From Gammaproteobacteria bacterium MOLA455 (GTDB taxonomy: Bacteria > Pseudomonadota > Gammaproteobacteria > Pseudomonadales > Porticoccaceae), in contig AZIN01000001.1 in assembly GCA_000511875.1 (NCBI GenBank), positions 62,001 through 126,000 of the forward strand: a DNA stretch of 64,000 bases. Direction: 5' to 3'. This document shows positions 1-8,595 of this stretch, in pieces; position 1 is the stretch's first letter; each line of letters begins with the position of its first letter. Below the pieces are notes generated by a model. The model saw nothing but the letters and a program-made list of their open reading frames with translations. It was not told the origin of the DNA and made no database searches. The position numbers and the translations under genes are program-made.

Positions 1-1428
1 GTGCTGCCCACAGCCACTTGGTATGAAAAAGACGATATGAATACTTCGGATATGCATCCGTTTATTCATCCGCTATCCAAGGCCGTGGACCCAGTTTGGG
101 AATCCAGATCTGACTGGGATATTTTTAAAGCCATCGCCAAGCGCTTTAGTGAACTGACAGTGGGTCATCTCGGCGTCGAGAAAGATCTGGTCACGGTTCC
201 TCTACAACATGACACTCCAGCCGAATTAGCCCAGCCCAATGGCGTAAAAGCCTGGTGGAAGGGTGAGTGCGAGCTTATTCCCGGCAAGACTGCACCCAAT
301 ATGGTGGTGGTGGAGCGGGACTATCCCAACACCTATAAACGCTTTACCTCGCTGGGCCCCATGTTAGAAAAACTGGGTAACGGTGGTAAGGGCATTAACT
401 GGAACACCGATGAAGAAGTGGCCTTTTTAGGGCAGCTGAATAAGGTCCATCGGGAAGAGGGTGTGCACAAAGGCCGCGCCAAAATTGAAACCGCCATTGA
501 TGCTGCTGAGGTGATACTGAGTTTGGCACCGGAGACCAATGGTCAGGTGGCGGTTAAAGCCTGGCAGGCTCTGGGTGAATTCACTGGCCGAGACCACAGG
601 CACTTGGCACTGCCCAAGCAGGATGAAAAGATTCGCTTCCGAGATCTGCTGGCTCAGCCGCGGAAGATTATCAGCTCGCCAACCTGGTCTGGTTTGGAAG
701 ATGAGCATGTCTCCTACAACGCCGGTTACACCAATGTTCACGAGATGATTCCCTGGCGCACGCTCACCGGCCGGCAACAGTTTTATCAGGACCACGAGTG
801 GATGCGTGATTTTGGTGAAACCCAGTGCCTGTATAAGCCGCCGATTAATATGAAAACCATCGCACCGCTGTTAGGTAAAAAACCCAACGGCAACACCGAG
901 CTGATTCTCAACTGGATTACCCCGCACCAGAAGTGGGGCATTCATTCCACCTACTCCGACAACCTGCTGATGCTGACCCTGTCTCGCGGTGGGCCGATTA
1001 TCTGGATCAGTGAAACCGATGCCAGCAAGGCTGGGATTGTCGACAACGACTGGATCGAAGCCTTTAACATCAATGGTGCAGTGGCCGCCCGCGCGGTGGT
1101 CTCCCAGCGTGTGCCTGTGGGCATGAGCATGATGTATCACGCCCAGGAGCGGGTGGTCAATGTGCCCGGCTCTGAAACCACCAAAACCCGCGGCGGCATT
1201 CACAATTCAGTGACTCGAACAGTGATGAAACCCACCCATATGATCGGTGGCTACGCTCAGCAGTCCTATGGTTTTAACTACTACGGCACCGTCGGCTGTA
1301 ACCGCGATGAGTTCGTTATTTTGCGCAAGATGAATAAGGTGGATTGGTTGGATGAAGAGCTGCCGATCACAGCTTCTAAGAAGCAGCCATCAGCGAATCA
1401 GTCAGTGGAAAAGGGAGTTACACAATGA
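1..1428 (+). CDS. narG: Respiratory nitrate reductase alpha subunit, C-terminal part (5' end outside window)
   Basis: Catalytic molybdopterin subunit of the membrane-bound quinol:nitrate oxidoreductase, facing the cytoplasm. Only the last ~475 residues are present; the reading frame is open at base 1, so the GTG there is almost certainly an internal codon. The visible part starts at the NarG segment LPTATWYEKDDMNTSDMHPF and runs through the C-terminal molybdopterin-dinucleotide binding region (LTGRQQFYQDHEWMRDFGE) to the conserved end. The stop overlaps the narH start in an ATGA arrangement, indicating translational coupling. Followed by narH, narJ and narI in the classical order. Any nitrate transporter or NarXL-like regulator would lie upstream of the window. 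Identification is secure. Confidence 0.97.
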   Translation: MLPTATWYEKDDMNTSDMHPFIHPLSKAVDPVWESRSDWDIFKAIAKRFSELTVGHLGVEKDLVTVPLQHDTPAELAQPNGVKAWWKGECELIPGKTAPNMVVVERDYPNTYKRFTSLGPMLEKLGNGGKGINWNTDEEVAFLGQLNKVHREEGVHKGRAKIETAIDAAEVILSLAPETNGQVAVKAWQALGEFTGRDHRHLALPKQDEKIRFRDLLAQPRKIISSPTWSGLEDEHVSYNAGYTNVHEMIPWRTLTGRQQFYQDHEWMRDFGETQCLYKPPINMKTIAPLLGKKPNGNTELILNWITPHQKWGIHSTYSDNLLMLTLSRGGPIIWISETDASKAGIVDNDWIEAFNINGAVAARAVVSQRVPVGMSMMYHAQERVVNVPGSETTKTRGGIHNSVTRTVMKPTHMIGGYAQQSYGFNYYGTVGCNRDEFVILRKMNKVDWLDEELPITASKKQPSANQSVEKGVTQ

Positions 1429-2960
1429 AAATACGCGCACAGATTGGCATGGTTCTAAACCTGGATAAATGCATCGGCTGTCACACCTGCTCGATCACCT
1501 GTAAAAATGTTTGGACCAGTCGCGATGGCGTCGAATACGCCTGGTTTAACAATGTTGAAACCAAGCCCGGCGTCGGCTTTCCCAATGACTGGGAAAATCA
1601 GAAAAAATGGAAGGGCGGTTGGGTGCGCAAAAATGGCAAGCTCGAGTTAACTCAGGGGAGCCAGTTAAAAATTCTCAGCAACCTATTTGCCAATCCGGAT
1701 CTGCCCCAGATTGACGACTATTACGAGCCCTTCGATTTCGATTACGAACATCTACACAACGCCCCAGAGAGCAAGCATCAGCCAGTGGCACGGCCGCACT
1801 CCCTGATCACTGGCAAGCGTATGGAGAAGATCGAATCCGGCCCCAACTGGGAAGAAATTCTTGGCAGCGAATTTGAAAAACGCAGCGCCGACAGCAACTT
1901 TGACGAGGTGGCACAAAAGGAAATTTACGGCGAGTTTGAGCAGACCTTTATGATGTATCTGCCACGCCTCTGCGAACACTGTGTCAATCCAAGCTGTGTC
2001 GCCAGCTGTCCTTCCGGCGCTATATACAAGCGTGAAGAAGATGGCATTGTGCTGATCGATCAGGATAAATGCCGTGGTTGGCGCATGTGTGTCTCCGGCT
2101 GCCCCTACAAAAAAATCTACTACAACCATCAATCCGGCAAGTCGGAAAAGTGCACCTTCTGTTATCCGCGCATCGAAGCCGGTCAGCCCACTGTCTGCTC
2201 AGAGACCTGTGTTGGCCGCATCCGCTATCTGGGTGTTCTGCTCTATGATGCCGACCGCATTGAAGAAGCCGCCAGTGTCGAAAAAGACACCGATCTCTAC
2301 CAAGCCCAGCTGGGTATTTTTCTCGATCCCAATGATCCAGAGGTTCAGGCTGCGGCCCGTAAAGAGGGCATCCCCGAGGGCTGGATTAGCGCCGCTCAGG
2401 ACTCCCCAGTGTACAAAATGGCTGTGGATTGGAAAGTGGCGCTGCCGCTACACCCAGAGTATCGCACCATGCCCATGGTCTGGTATGTACCGCCACTGTC
2501 ACCGATTCAGGGTGCTGCGCAAAAAGGTCATATTGGCGTCGATGGCGTGATTCCGGATCTGCGCTCGCTGCGCATTCCCATGCAATATCTCGCCAATCTA
2601 CTCAGTGCCGGTGATACGGGTCCAGTGATCACCGCCCTGGAACGGATGTTAGCCATGCGCTCCTTTAAGCGGTCACAGCAGGTGGACGATGTGGTGGACC
2701 TGGACGTGCTCAAGCGTGTCGGTCTCACCGCAGAGCAGGTGGAGGAGATGTACCGCTATATGGCCATCGCCGACTACGAAGATCGCTTCGTGATTCCCAC
2801 CAGCCACAAAGCCTACGCGGAAAATGCCTACAGCGATAAAAGCAGCTGCGGCTTTAGTTTTGGCAATGGCTGCAGTGAGGGCAACAGCGGGGTGAATATG
2901 TTTGGCGGTAAGAAACCCAGCAATCGCGACATTATCGCCGTCTCCGGCGGTGAGGAATAG
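1425..2960 (+). CDS. narH: Respiratory nitrate reductase beta subunit (Fe-S electron transfer)
   Basis: Electron-transfer subunit of the NarGHI complex, passing electrons from NarI hemes to NarG. 511 residues, the usual family length. Four cysteine clusters are visible: CIGCHTCSITC near residue 16, CEHCVNPSCVASC near 185, CRGWRMCVSGC near 217, and CTFC...CSETC near 240. The Trp in CRGWRMC replaces a cysteine, the known signature of the [3Fe-4S] centre. The start ATG overlaps the narG stop by 4 bases, and narJ begins 3 bases after the narH stop, so the genes are one transcription unit. Confidence 0.97.
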   Translation: MKIRAQIGMVLNLDKCIGCHTCSITCKNVWTSRDGVEYAWFNNVETKPGVGFPNDWENQKKWKGGWVRKNGKLELTQGSQLKILSNLFANPDLPQIDDYYEPFDFDYEHLHNAPESKHQPVARPHSLITGKRMEKIESGPNWEEILGSEFEKRSADSNFDEVAQKEIYGEFEQTFMMYLPRLCEHCVNPSCVASCPSGAIYKREEDGIVLIDQDKCRGWRMCVSGCPYKKIYYNHQSGKSEKCTFCYPRIEAGQPTVCSETCVGRIRYLGVLLYDADRIEEAASVEKDTDLYQAQLGIFLDPNDPEVQAAARKEGIPEGWISAAQDSPVYKMAVDWKVALPLHPEYRTMPMVWYVPPLSPIQGAAQKGHIGVDGVIPDLRSLRIPMQYLANLLSAGDTGPVITALERMLAMRSFKRSQQVDDVVDLDVLKRVGLTAEQVEEMYRYMAIADYEDRFVIPTSHKAYAENAYSDKSSCGFSFGNGCSEGNSGVNMFGGKKPSNRDIIAVSGGEE

Positions 2961-2962
2961 AC

Positions 2963-3688
2963 ATGCAGATACTGAAACTGATTGGCTGTCTTTTGGATTA
3001 TCCGGATCAGACAGTTGTCGAGCACAGAGCAGATATAGACGCGCTGGTTAAGGCGGCTGATATTGACCCAAAACTACGGCACCGCTTACTGCAGTTTATT
3101 GAGCAACATGCCAGCCAAGACCTGATGCAATGGCAGAGTGAATATGACGGACTTTTCGAGCGCGGTCGCTCTCTGGCCCTGTGGCTGTTTGAACATGTTC
3201 ACGGCGAGTCCCGAGACCGCGGTCAGGCGATGGTGGATCTAGTGGACCAGTATCGTCAGGCCGGTTTGGAAATCAGTCAGCATGAACTGCCGGATTATCT
3301 GCCGCTGTTTTTAGAGTTTCTCTCCACTCAGGGTCGCGACAATGCGGTTAGCTGGCTGTTGGATATGGAACATATTCTGGCGTTGCTGCAATGCCGCTTG
3401 GAAAAGCGCGGCAGTGATTATGCTCTGTTATTTCAGCTGCTGCTGAGTATTGCCGACAGCAAAGTGGATCTGGATGAAATCCGCCAGCGCATCGCCGATG
3501 AAAAGCGCGATGACAGTAAGCAGGCAATCGACAAAGAGTGGGAGGAAGAAGAGGTCACCTTCGGCGCTGATTCCCTGGATAAAAGCTGTGGCGATGCCCA
3601 GCGCAAACCCAGCGAAGGGCAGCGCAAAGATCTCGATGTTCCCTTGCACTGGGTGGATTTTGAAACCTCAGGAAGGATACAGCCATGA
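2963..3688 (+). CDS. narJ: Nitrate reductase molybdenum cofactor assembly chaperone
   Basis: System-specific chaperone (TorD/NarJ family) that binds apo-NarG and permits molybdenum cofactor insertion and membrane docking. 241 residues, typical size. The N-terminal ILKLIGCLLDYPDQ and the ELPDYLPLFLEFLS segment near residue 112 match the NarJ family core; the C-terminal 60 residues are acidic and low in conservation, as usual. Start two bases after narH stop. Its stop codon overlaps the ATG of a 31-codon mini-ORF that separates it from narI, which is unusual for this operon. Confidence 0.95.
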   Translation: MQILKLIGCLLDYPDQTVVEHRADIDALVKAADIDPKLRHRLLQFIEQHASQDLMQWQSEYDGLFERGRSLALWLFEHVHGESRDRGQAMVDLVDQYRQAGLEISQHELPDYLPLFLEFLSTQGRDNAVSWLLDMEHILALLQCRLEKRGSDYALLFQLLLSIADSKVDLDEIRQRIADEKRDDSKQAIDKEWEEEEVTFGADSLDKSCGDAQRKPSEGQRKDLDVPLHWVDFETSGRIQP

Positions 3689-3780
3689 GCGGATTTTTAA
3701 TAAAGGGCACAGCCGTGAACGGTCTTTTAACAAACGACACATCATCAAGCCAATGGAGCAACCACTATGCTGAGCAGTGA
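3685..3780 (+). other. 31-codon mini-ORF bridging narJ and narI, containing an imperfect 30-bp tandem duplication
   Basis: An ATG overlapping the narJ stop (ATGA) opens a 31-codon frame that ends in TGA at 3778-3780, 14 bases inside narI in another frame. A good ribosome binding site, AGGAAGG, lies about 8 bases upstream at 3670-3675. The stretch 3679-3708 is repeated imperfectly at 3709-3738 (both start ACAGCC, about 8 mismatches in 32). It may be a duplicated old narI leader and start region that now couples narI translation to narJ. No protein family is recognisable and it may not make a functional peptide. Confidence 0.3.
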
Positions 3781-4462
3781 TATCAACGTATTAAATCAGT
3801 TTCTGTTTGGCCTAGTGCCCTACTTCGCCATGACCGTGATGGTGGTCGGCTCGATCATTCGCTACGACCGGGAACAGTACAGCTGGAAAACCGGCTCCAG
3901 CCAAATGCTTGAAAGCAAGCAGCTGCGCAGGGGCAGCATTCCGTTTCATATAGGGATATTGGCGATTTTCGCCGGCCATTTTGTCGGCCTGTTGACCCCC
4001 AATGTGGTTTGGCATGTCCTGGGTGTTTCAGCAGCCACCAAACAGTTGATCGCCATGGGCGCCGGTGGAGTGTTTGGCCTGATCTGTTTCTACGGCATGG
4101 TTATCCTGATTAAACGACGGCTGACCAATGCACGAGTTAGAGCCACAGGCACGAGAATGGATCTCGCCATTTTGCTGGTGTTATTTGCCCAGTTGATTCT
4201 GGGGCTGGGTTCGATTTTTGTCTCTGTGGGTCATCTGGATGGTCAAGAAATGCTCAAGCTGATGAGCTGGGCGCAGAATATAGTCACCTTCGATCCGACC
4301 ACGGCGGCGGCCAGTATTGTCTCAGTGCACTGGATTTATAAACTGCACATCCTGCTCGGCATGGTTATTTTTGTTCTCTTTCCCTTTTCCCGTCTGGTGC
4401 ATATGCTCAGTGTGCCGATGAAATATATCGGGCGAAATTATCAGGTAGTTCGCCGCAGGTGA
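3767..4462 (+). CDS. narI: Respiratory nitrate reductase gamma subunit (cytochrome b)
   Basis: Membrane subunit that oxidises quinol on the periplasmic side and carries two b-type hemes. 231 residues with about five hydrophobic helices. Candidate heme ligands are His61 and His71 (spacing as E. coli His56/His66) and His194 and His212 (spacing as His187/His205). Start chosen at ATG 3767 with GGAGCA about 8 bases upstream. Unlike the rest of the operon, it does not directly abut narJ: 78 bases with a mini-ORF intervene. No nirK, norB or nosZ follows, so this locus alone indicates nitrate-to-nitrite respiration only. Confidence 0.96.
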   Translation: MLSSDINVLNQFLFGLVPYFAMTVMVVGSIIRYDREQYSWKTGSSQMLESKQLRRGSIPFHIGILAIFAGHFVGLLTPNVVWHVLGVSAATKQLIAMGAGGVFGLICFYGMVILIKRRLTNARVRATGTRMDLAILLVLFAQLILGLGSIFVSVGHLDGQEMLKLMSWAQNIVTFDPTTAAASIVSVHWIYKLHILLGMVIFVLFPFSRLVHMLSVPMKYIGRNYQVVRRR

Positions 4463-4600
4463 TCTATAGTAAAACAGCAGATAGGCATTAGATTGGTTAC
4501 GAAGTTGGTGAGGGTATGCAGGGCCGCTGTTTATTGATAGACAGGAGTAGCCTCCTACAGAGACCCTCTATAACCACTACGCTATGCTAACATGAATAGC

Positions 4601-4617
4601 CGATACGCCAAGTATCG
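4601..4617. promoter_or_regulatory. Perfect inverted repeat upstream of the H-NOX gene
   Basis: CGATAC-GCCAA-GTATCG, a perfect 6-bp inverted repeat with a 5-base spacer about 72 bases before the H-NOX start. A second small palindrome, AGGAG-TAGC-CTCCT, lies at 4543-4556. Either could be an operator or an RNA hairpin. It does not match the FNR/Dnr consensus (TTGAT-N4-ATCAA). Function is unknown. Confidence 0.3.
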
Positions 4618-4688
4618 CCATTTGCGGCCGATAAAGAGCTGCTAAGCAGACTGCTGATTAGGCGCAGCGAAATAGTGAAGGGGTACTT

Positions 4689-5237
4689 GTGAAAGGCATG
4701 ATTTTTACGTCGTTTCTCTATTTGATAGAGGAGCGCTACGGACTCGAGATGGTCGAAGAGGTGATCGAAGATGCCGCCCCTGCCAGTGGCGGAATCTACA
4801 CCACCATGGGTGCCTACGATCATATGGAACTGATCGATATGATCGTGGTGCTGAGTAAAAAGACTGACGTTCCCGTGGCCAAGGTCACTAAAACGTTTGG
4901 CATGTATCTATTTGCGGAGTTGATTTCTGCCTACCCGCAATGGATTCAGGGGATGAATTCATCTTTTGATATGTTGCAGAAGGTCGATAGCTTTATTCAT
5001 GTTGAAGTACGAAAACTCTATCCTGATGCCTCGCCGCCGGATTTTAAGTGCACTAGATACACTGACACCACCATGGAATTGATCTATGAATCACCACGCT
5101 GTTTGGGTGATGTGGCTGAGGGTCTGATTCAGGGTTGTGCGGCTTATTACGGAGAAAAACTGCATGTGCAGCGGGAGAGTCTTGGCGATATGTCTGGGTC
5201 TCGTGAGCGGTTTTTTCTGACTCAGGTGAGTGACTGA
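4689..5237 (+). CDS. H-NOX heme-nitric oxide/oxygen binding protein
   Basis: Stand-alone heme-based gas sensor of the H-NOX family (same fold as the soluble guanylate cyclase heme domain), 182 residues, cytoplasmic. Signatures visible: N-terminal KGMIF; proximal heme ligand His104 in HVEVRKLYPDA; the propionate-binding Y133-x-S135-x-R137 motif (YESPR); and Pro117 in the PPDF segment. The start is GTG 4689, preceded by GAAGGGG about 6 bases upstream, giving the expected MKGMIF N-terminus. In other bacteria such proteins control a neighbouring histidine kinase or diguanylate cyclase; none is encoded here. Its position directly downstream of narGHJI suggests sensing of NO formed during nitrate/nitrite respiration, which is inference. 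Confidence 0.93.
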   Translation: MKGMIFTSFLYLIEERYGLEMVEEVIEDAAPASGGIYTTMGAYDHMELIDMIVVLSKKTDVPVAKVTKTFGMYLFAELISAYPQWIQGMNSSFDMLQKVDSFIHVEVRKLYPDASPPDFKCTRYTDTTMELIYESPRCLGDVAEGLIQGCAAYYGEKLHVQRESLGDMSGSRERFFLTQVSD

Positions 5238-5240
5238 CTG

Positions 5241-5407
5241 AGATCTCTCGTCGCTGTGCTCTGTCGGGATGACAGTTGTGTTGCTATTCTGCTGCCCCTG
5301 GTTGTGTTCGCCAATACCATCATGCCCTGAGCGCAGTAGAAGGATCTCGATGGTAAACGCTGCCATCGACAAGAAGATCCTTCGGTTCACTGCGCGCTCT
5401 CAGGATG
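5241..5407. repeat. Intergenic repeat region: dispersed 33-bp repeat and long imperfect hairpin
   Basis: Bases 5241-5273 read on the minus strand match 14631-14663 at 28 of 33 positions (shared core GTCATCCCGACAGAGC ... GACGAG). Immediately beyond, 5321-5353 and 5363-5407 form a long imperfect inverted repeat (CCCTGAGCGCAG..AGAAGGATCT against AGATCCTT..CTGCGCGCTCTCAGG). This resembles the short palindromic dispersed repeats found between genes in many bacterial genomes. The hairpin may also end transcription of the convergent H-NOX and metY genes, although there is no U-tract. Confidence 0.6.
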
Positions 5408-5465
5408 TCAAGACCGACACCTGAGAGTGACAGTGGAGTCCCTTTTATCGAACCATTAAGCTGCT

Positions 5466-6734
5466 TTAACTGGCAGCATTAATCGCCTGTTCTATATCTG
5501 CCAGAATATCATCAATATGCTCAATACCCACTGACAGCCTAACCAAATCAGAACTCACTCCAGCGTGGGCCAATTCTTCTTCATTTAGCTGTCGATGTGT
5601 CGTGCTGGCGGGATGACAGGCCAGTGACTTGGCGTCGCCAATGTTCACTAAACGCTTAATCATGCCCAGGGCATCGATAAATGTGGCACCAGCTGTTTCC
5701 CCACCTTTGATACCAAAGCTGACAATGGAAGAGGGCTTGCCTGAGCACATACGCTGGGCAAGCTCATAATACTGGTCCTCTGCAAGACCGGCATAGTTAA
5801 CCCAAGAAACGGCATCATGGTCTTTCAGATAATTGGCCACGGCGTTGGCATTTTCTACATGGCGGTCCATACGCAGGGCCAGTGTTTCTAGTCCCTGTAA
5901 AATTAAAAACGCATTAAACGGCGACAGTGCTCCGCCCATGCTGCGCAGGGGAACCACTCTGGCGCGGCCAATAAAGGGTGCGTCAAAGTCGTCGGCATAG
6001 GTGACGCCGTGATAAGAAGGGTCCGGTGTGTTGAACTGGGCGAAGCGCGGATTGTCCTTGTAGTTGAAGGTGCCGCTATCGACAATAATCCCGCCGATAG
6101 TAGTGCCGTGACCGCTGATATATTTGGTCAGTGAGTGCACCACAATATCTGCACCATGCTCAAAGGGACGACAGAAGTAGGGCGTGGCAACAGTGTTGTC
6201 GACAATCACTGGAACCCCATGACGATGAGCCATCTCCGAGAGCGCGGCTATATCCACCACATTGCCTGCCGGGTTGCCGATGGACTCACAGAATACGGCT
6301 CTGGTGTTTTCGTCGATCAGCGCTTCCAGGGCGGCAATATCATCTCCAGAGGCCATGCGCACTTCGATACCTTGCTGTGGCAAAGTGTGGGCAAACAGGT
6401 TGTAGGAGCCGCCATAGAGTTGGCTGACGCTGACCATATTGTCACCGCTGCGGCACAGTGTCTGAATCGATGCAGTGATCGCGGCCATTCCCGAGGCCAT
6501 ACAGAGGGCGGCGACACCACCTTCCATTGCCGCGATGCGCTGTTCCAGCACATCATTGGTTGGATTCATAATACGCGAATAGATATTGCCGGGCTCAGCG
6601 AGATTAAACAGATTGGCACCGTGTTCAGTGTCGCGAAAGCTATAAGAGGTAGTTTGATAAATCGGAACCGCTACCGCACGAGTGGTGGGATCGTCGTTAA
6701 ATCCAGCGTGAATAGCCTGTGTCTCAAGTTTCAT
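5466..6734 (-). CDS. metY: O-acetylhomoserine sulfhydrylase (O-acetylhomoserine aminocarboxypropyltransferase)
   Basis: PLP enzyme of the Cys/Met metabolism family that makes homocysteine directly from O-acetylhomoserine and sulfide. 422 residues, close to the ~425-430 usual for MetY and longer than MetB/MetC/MetZ (~390). Visible: N-terminal LETQAIHAGFNDDPTTRAVA, PLP-phosphate binding ASGMAA near 80, and the PLP lysine K204 in HSLTKYISGHG. Encoded alone, 94 bases after the end of the neighbouring glucosylglycerate cluster on the same strand, so it may have its own promoter in that gap. Cystathionine gamma-synthase is less likely because of length and the LFAHTLPQQGIEVR segment. Confidence 0.93.
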   Translation of the reverse strand: MKLETQAIHAGFNDDPTTRAVAVPIYQTTSYSFRDTEHGANLFNLAEPGNIYSRIMNPTNDVLEQRIAAMEGGVAALCMASGMAAITASIQTLCRSGDNMVSVSQLYGGSYNLFAHTLPQQGIEVRMASGDDIAALEALIDENTRAVFCESIGNPAGNVVDIAALSEMAHRHGVPVIVDNTVATPYFCRPFEHGADIVVHSLTKYISGHGTTIGGIIVDSGTFNYKDNPRFAQFNTPDPSYHGVTYADDFDAPFIGRARVVPLRSMGGALSPFNAFLILQGLETLALRMDRHVENANAVANYLKDHDAVSWVNYAGLAEDQYYELAQRMCSGKPSSIVSFGIKGGETAGATFIDALGMIKRLVNIGDAKSLACHPASTTHRQLNEEELAHAGVSSDLVRLSVGIEHIDDILADIEQAINAAS

Positions 6735-6828
6735 TGCGTCTGTTCCCCTGCTGTTTTTCTTAGGTTATATTGGATTAAAGCGTTTATTTCTTCGCAATAT
6801 TCTCACCCATGCAGGGGCATATAACAAG

Positions 6829-8583
6829 CTAACCGTTGACCTGATTGGTTATCCATAATGTCTGATAGGGCGCCATAGCCACCGACTGCATCAGCCCATC
6901 GCAGGGCAGTTGGCTAATTAAATCCACCCAATTTTCATTGTCGATTAAATTGATATCAGAGAGATTTAGTGTCTGCACCTCAGAGGTGATATTACTGACA
7001 CAAAATATACTCTGCTGGCGATCAATACTCTGCCGCCAAAAGCCAAAGAGCCCAGTGCCTAAATGCAGGGTGAACTGGGTGGCATTGGGATGAAAAGCCG
7101 ATTGTTGGCGACGAATTTTAAGTAGCGAGCTGATGCCACTAAACACCTGGTGCTCAGAACTCTTAGCATTCGCCAGTCGCTCCTGAAGCTCACTGTACTG
7201 CCACTGATGACGGTTGATCGCACGATTGTGGCCGGCATTTTCAACGCGCTGATAATCATTGCGCGTGCCCACCAGGCTGTGAATATAGATTCCAGGAACG
7301 CCCTCTAGCGCAAACATAATCGCATGAGCGCAGAGAAAGCGCTGCAGCCCCCAGTGATCAGGCCCCTCAGTGGTGCCCTGCAGTGCATCAAACAATGAGA
7401 TGTTGATTTCGTAGGGCTTGCGTTGTCCATCATCTCCAGTGCGCCAGGACACTCGGCCACCAAAGGATTGCATACTGTCAGCCAGTACATCGATTTCACT
7501 TTCCTTGAGCAATCCCTCGGCGGGCCTCAGGCCAATGCCATCGTGAGAGGCGATAAAGTTAAAGTAAGCTGTGCCATTGCGCGCCGGTGGCATGCTCATC
7601 ATCCACTGTTTTAAATAGTTGCAGTCGCCGGTGATTAAGGTGTTGACCAATAGCGGTGGCAGGGAGAAGTTATATACCCAATGGGCTTCGTTGGCGTTGC
7701 CAAAGTAGGCGAGGTTTTCGCGGTTGGGAATATTGGTTTCCGTGACAATAATTGCGTCTGGCTGGGCCTGTTCGATCAGTGTGCGCAGCAGGCGAACTAC
7801 TTCGTGAGTCTGCTCCAAATTAATACAGTTAGTGCCTGGCTCTTTCCATAAGAAAGCCACCGCATCGAGACGAAAAATTCGCACTCCGCTATTCAGGTAC
7901 TGGCGAATAATGCTGACAAACTGTTTCAGTACTTCTGGATTGCGAAAATTTAAATCCACCTGATCGTGACTAAAGGTGCACCAGACAAACTGGCTGCCTC
8001 TGACCGTCTCAACCTCTTTGAGGAGGGCATTTGTCCGCGGACGCACTACTGCGCTGAGATCATCCTCGGGGGTCGCGGTGACAAAGTAGTTGCGCCCAGG
8101 GTCGCGATCATTGAGAAAGTTTTCGAACCAGGGGCTACGAGCGGAGCAGTGGTTTATCACCAGATCTGACATCAGTGAATAGTCTGCCGCTATGGCCTCA
8201 ATATCACCCCAGTCGCCGAGTGACTCATTAACGCTGGAATAGTCGAGCACAGAGAAACCATCGTCTGAGGTGTAAGGGTAAAAAGGCAGAATATGAACCC
8301 CATTAATACAGTCTTCCACATAGCGGTCTAAAAACCGCTTTAGCGTTTGCAGGGGCTTTTCGTCTGGCTGCAATACGCTGTCACCATAGCTTATTACCAG
8401 ACAGTCCTTTTCATCCCAGTGATTGACATACCGGGTCGGCTCAGTGCTTAGCTGCTGCAGATCCATAAGCGCTATAAGTTGCTCGCTCAGCTGCTTGTGA
8501 TGATTGCTATCAACGCCATCCACACCCTGATAAATAGTCGTTAGATGGCGCATAAGAGCATCAGAAAGGTGATCTGGATTCAT
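6829..8583 (-). CDS. GH13_18 sucrose phosphorylase-like enzyme, probable glucosylglycerate phosphorylase
   Basis: Glycoside hydrolase family 13 subfamily 18 phosphorylase, 584 residues, cytoplasmic; the family splits alpha-glucosides with phosphate to give glucose-1-phosphate. Catalytic residues visible: nucleophile D240 in FRLDAVAF, acid/base E282 in VTETNIPN, and the H347-D348 pair (ASHDGIG). Subfamily members include sucrose phosphorylase, sucrose-6-phosphate phosphorylase and glucosylglycerate phosphorylase (E. coli YcjM type). Because gpgS and gpgP lie directly upstream (12-base gap) on the same strand, glucosylglycerate is the most likely substrate. Sucrose cannot be excluded from sequence alone. 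Confidence 0.85.
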   Translation of the reverse strand: MNPDHLSDALMRHLTTIYQGVDGVDSNHHKQLSEQLIALMDLQQLSTEPTRYVNHWDEKDCLVISYGDSVLQPDEKPLQTLKRFLDRYVEDCINGVHILPFYPYTSDDGFSVLDYSSVNESLGDWGDIEAIAADYSLMSDLVINHCSARSPWFENFLNDRDPGRNYFVTATPEDDLSAVVRPRTNALLKEVETVRGSQFVWCTFSHDQVDLNFRNPEVLKQFVSIIRQYLNSGVRIFRLDAVAFLWKEPGTNCINLEQTHEVVRLLRTLIEQAQPDAIIVTETNIPNRENLAYFGNANEAHWVYNFSLPPLLVNTLITGDCNYLKQWMMSMPPARNGTAYFNFIASHDGIGLRPAEGLLKESEIDVLADSMQSFGGRVSWRTGDDGQRKPYEINISLFDALQGTTEGPDHWGLQRFLCAHAIMFALEGVPGIYIHSLVGTRNDYQRVENAGHNRAINRHQWQYSELQERLANAKSSEHQVFSGISSLLKIRRQQSAFHPNATQFTLHLGTGLFGFWRQSIDRQQSIFCVSNITSEVQTLNLSDINLIDNENWVDLISQLPCDGLMQSVAMAPYQTLWITNQVNG

Positions 8584-8595
8584 AGTGTGCAGCCC

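Noticed and set aside
1-1428. GTG at base 1 as a true start of a short nitrate reductase protein
   Set aside because: The sequence begins in the middle of NarG homology; the gene simply enters from outside the window.
4463-4688. FNR/Dnr-type box before the H-NOX gene
   Set aside because: Only a half site (TTGAT at 4533) is present; the second half is missing, so no anaerobic regulator site can be claimed.
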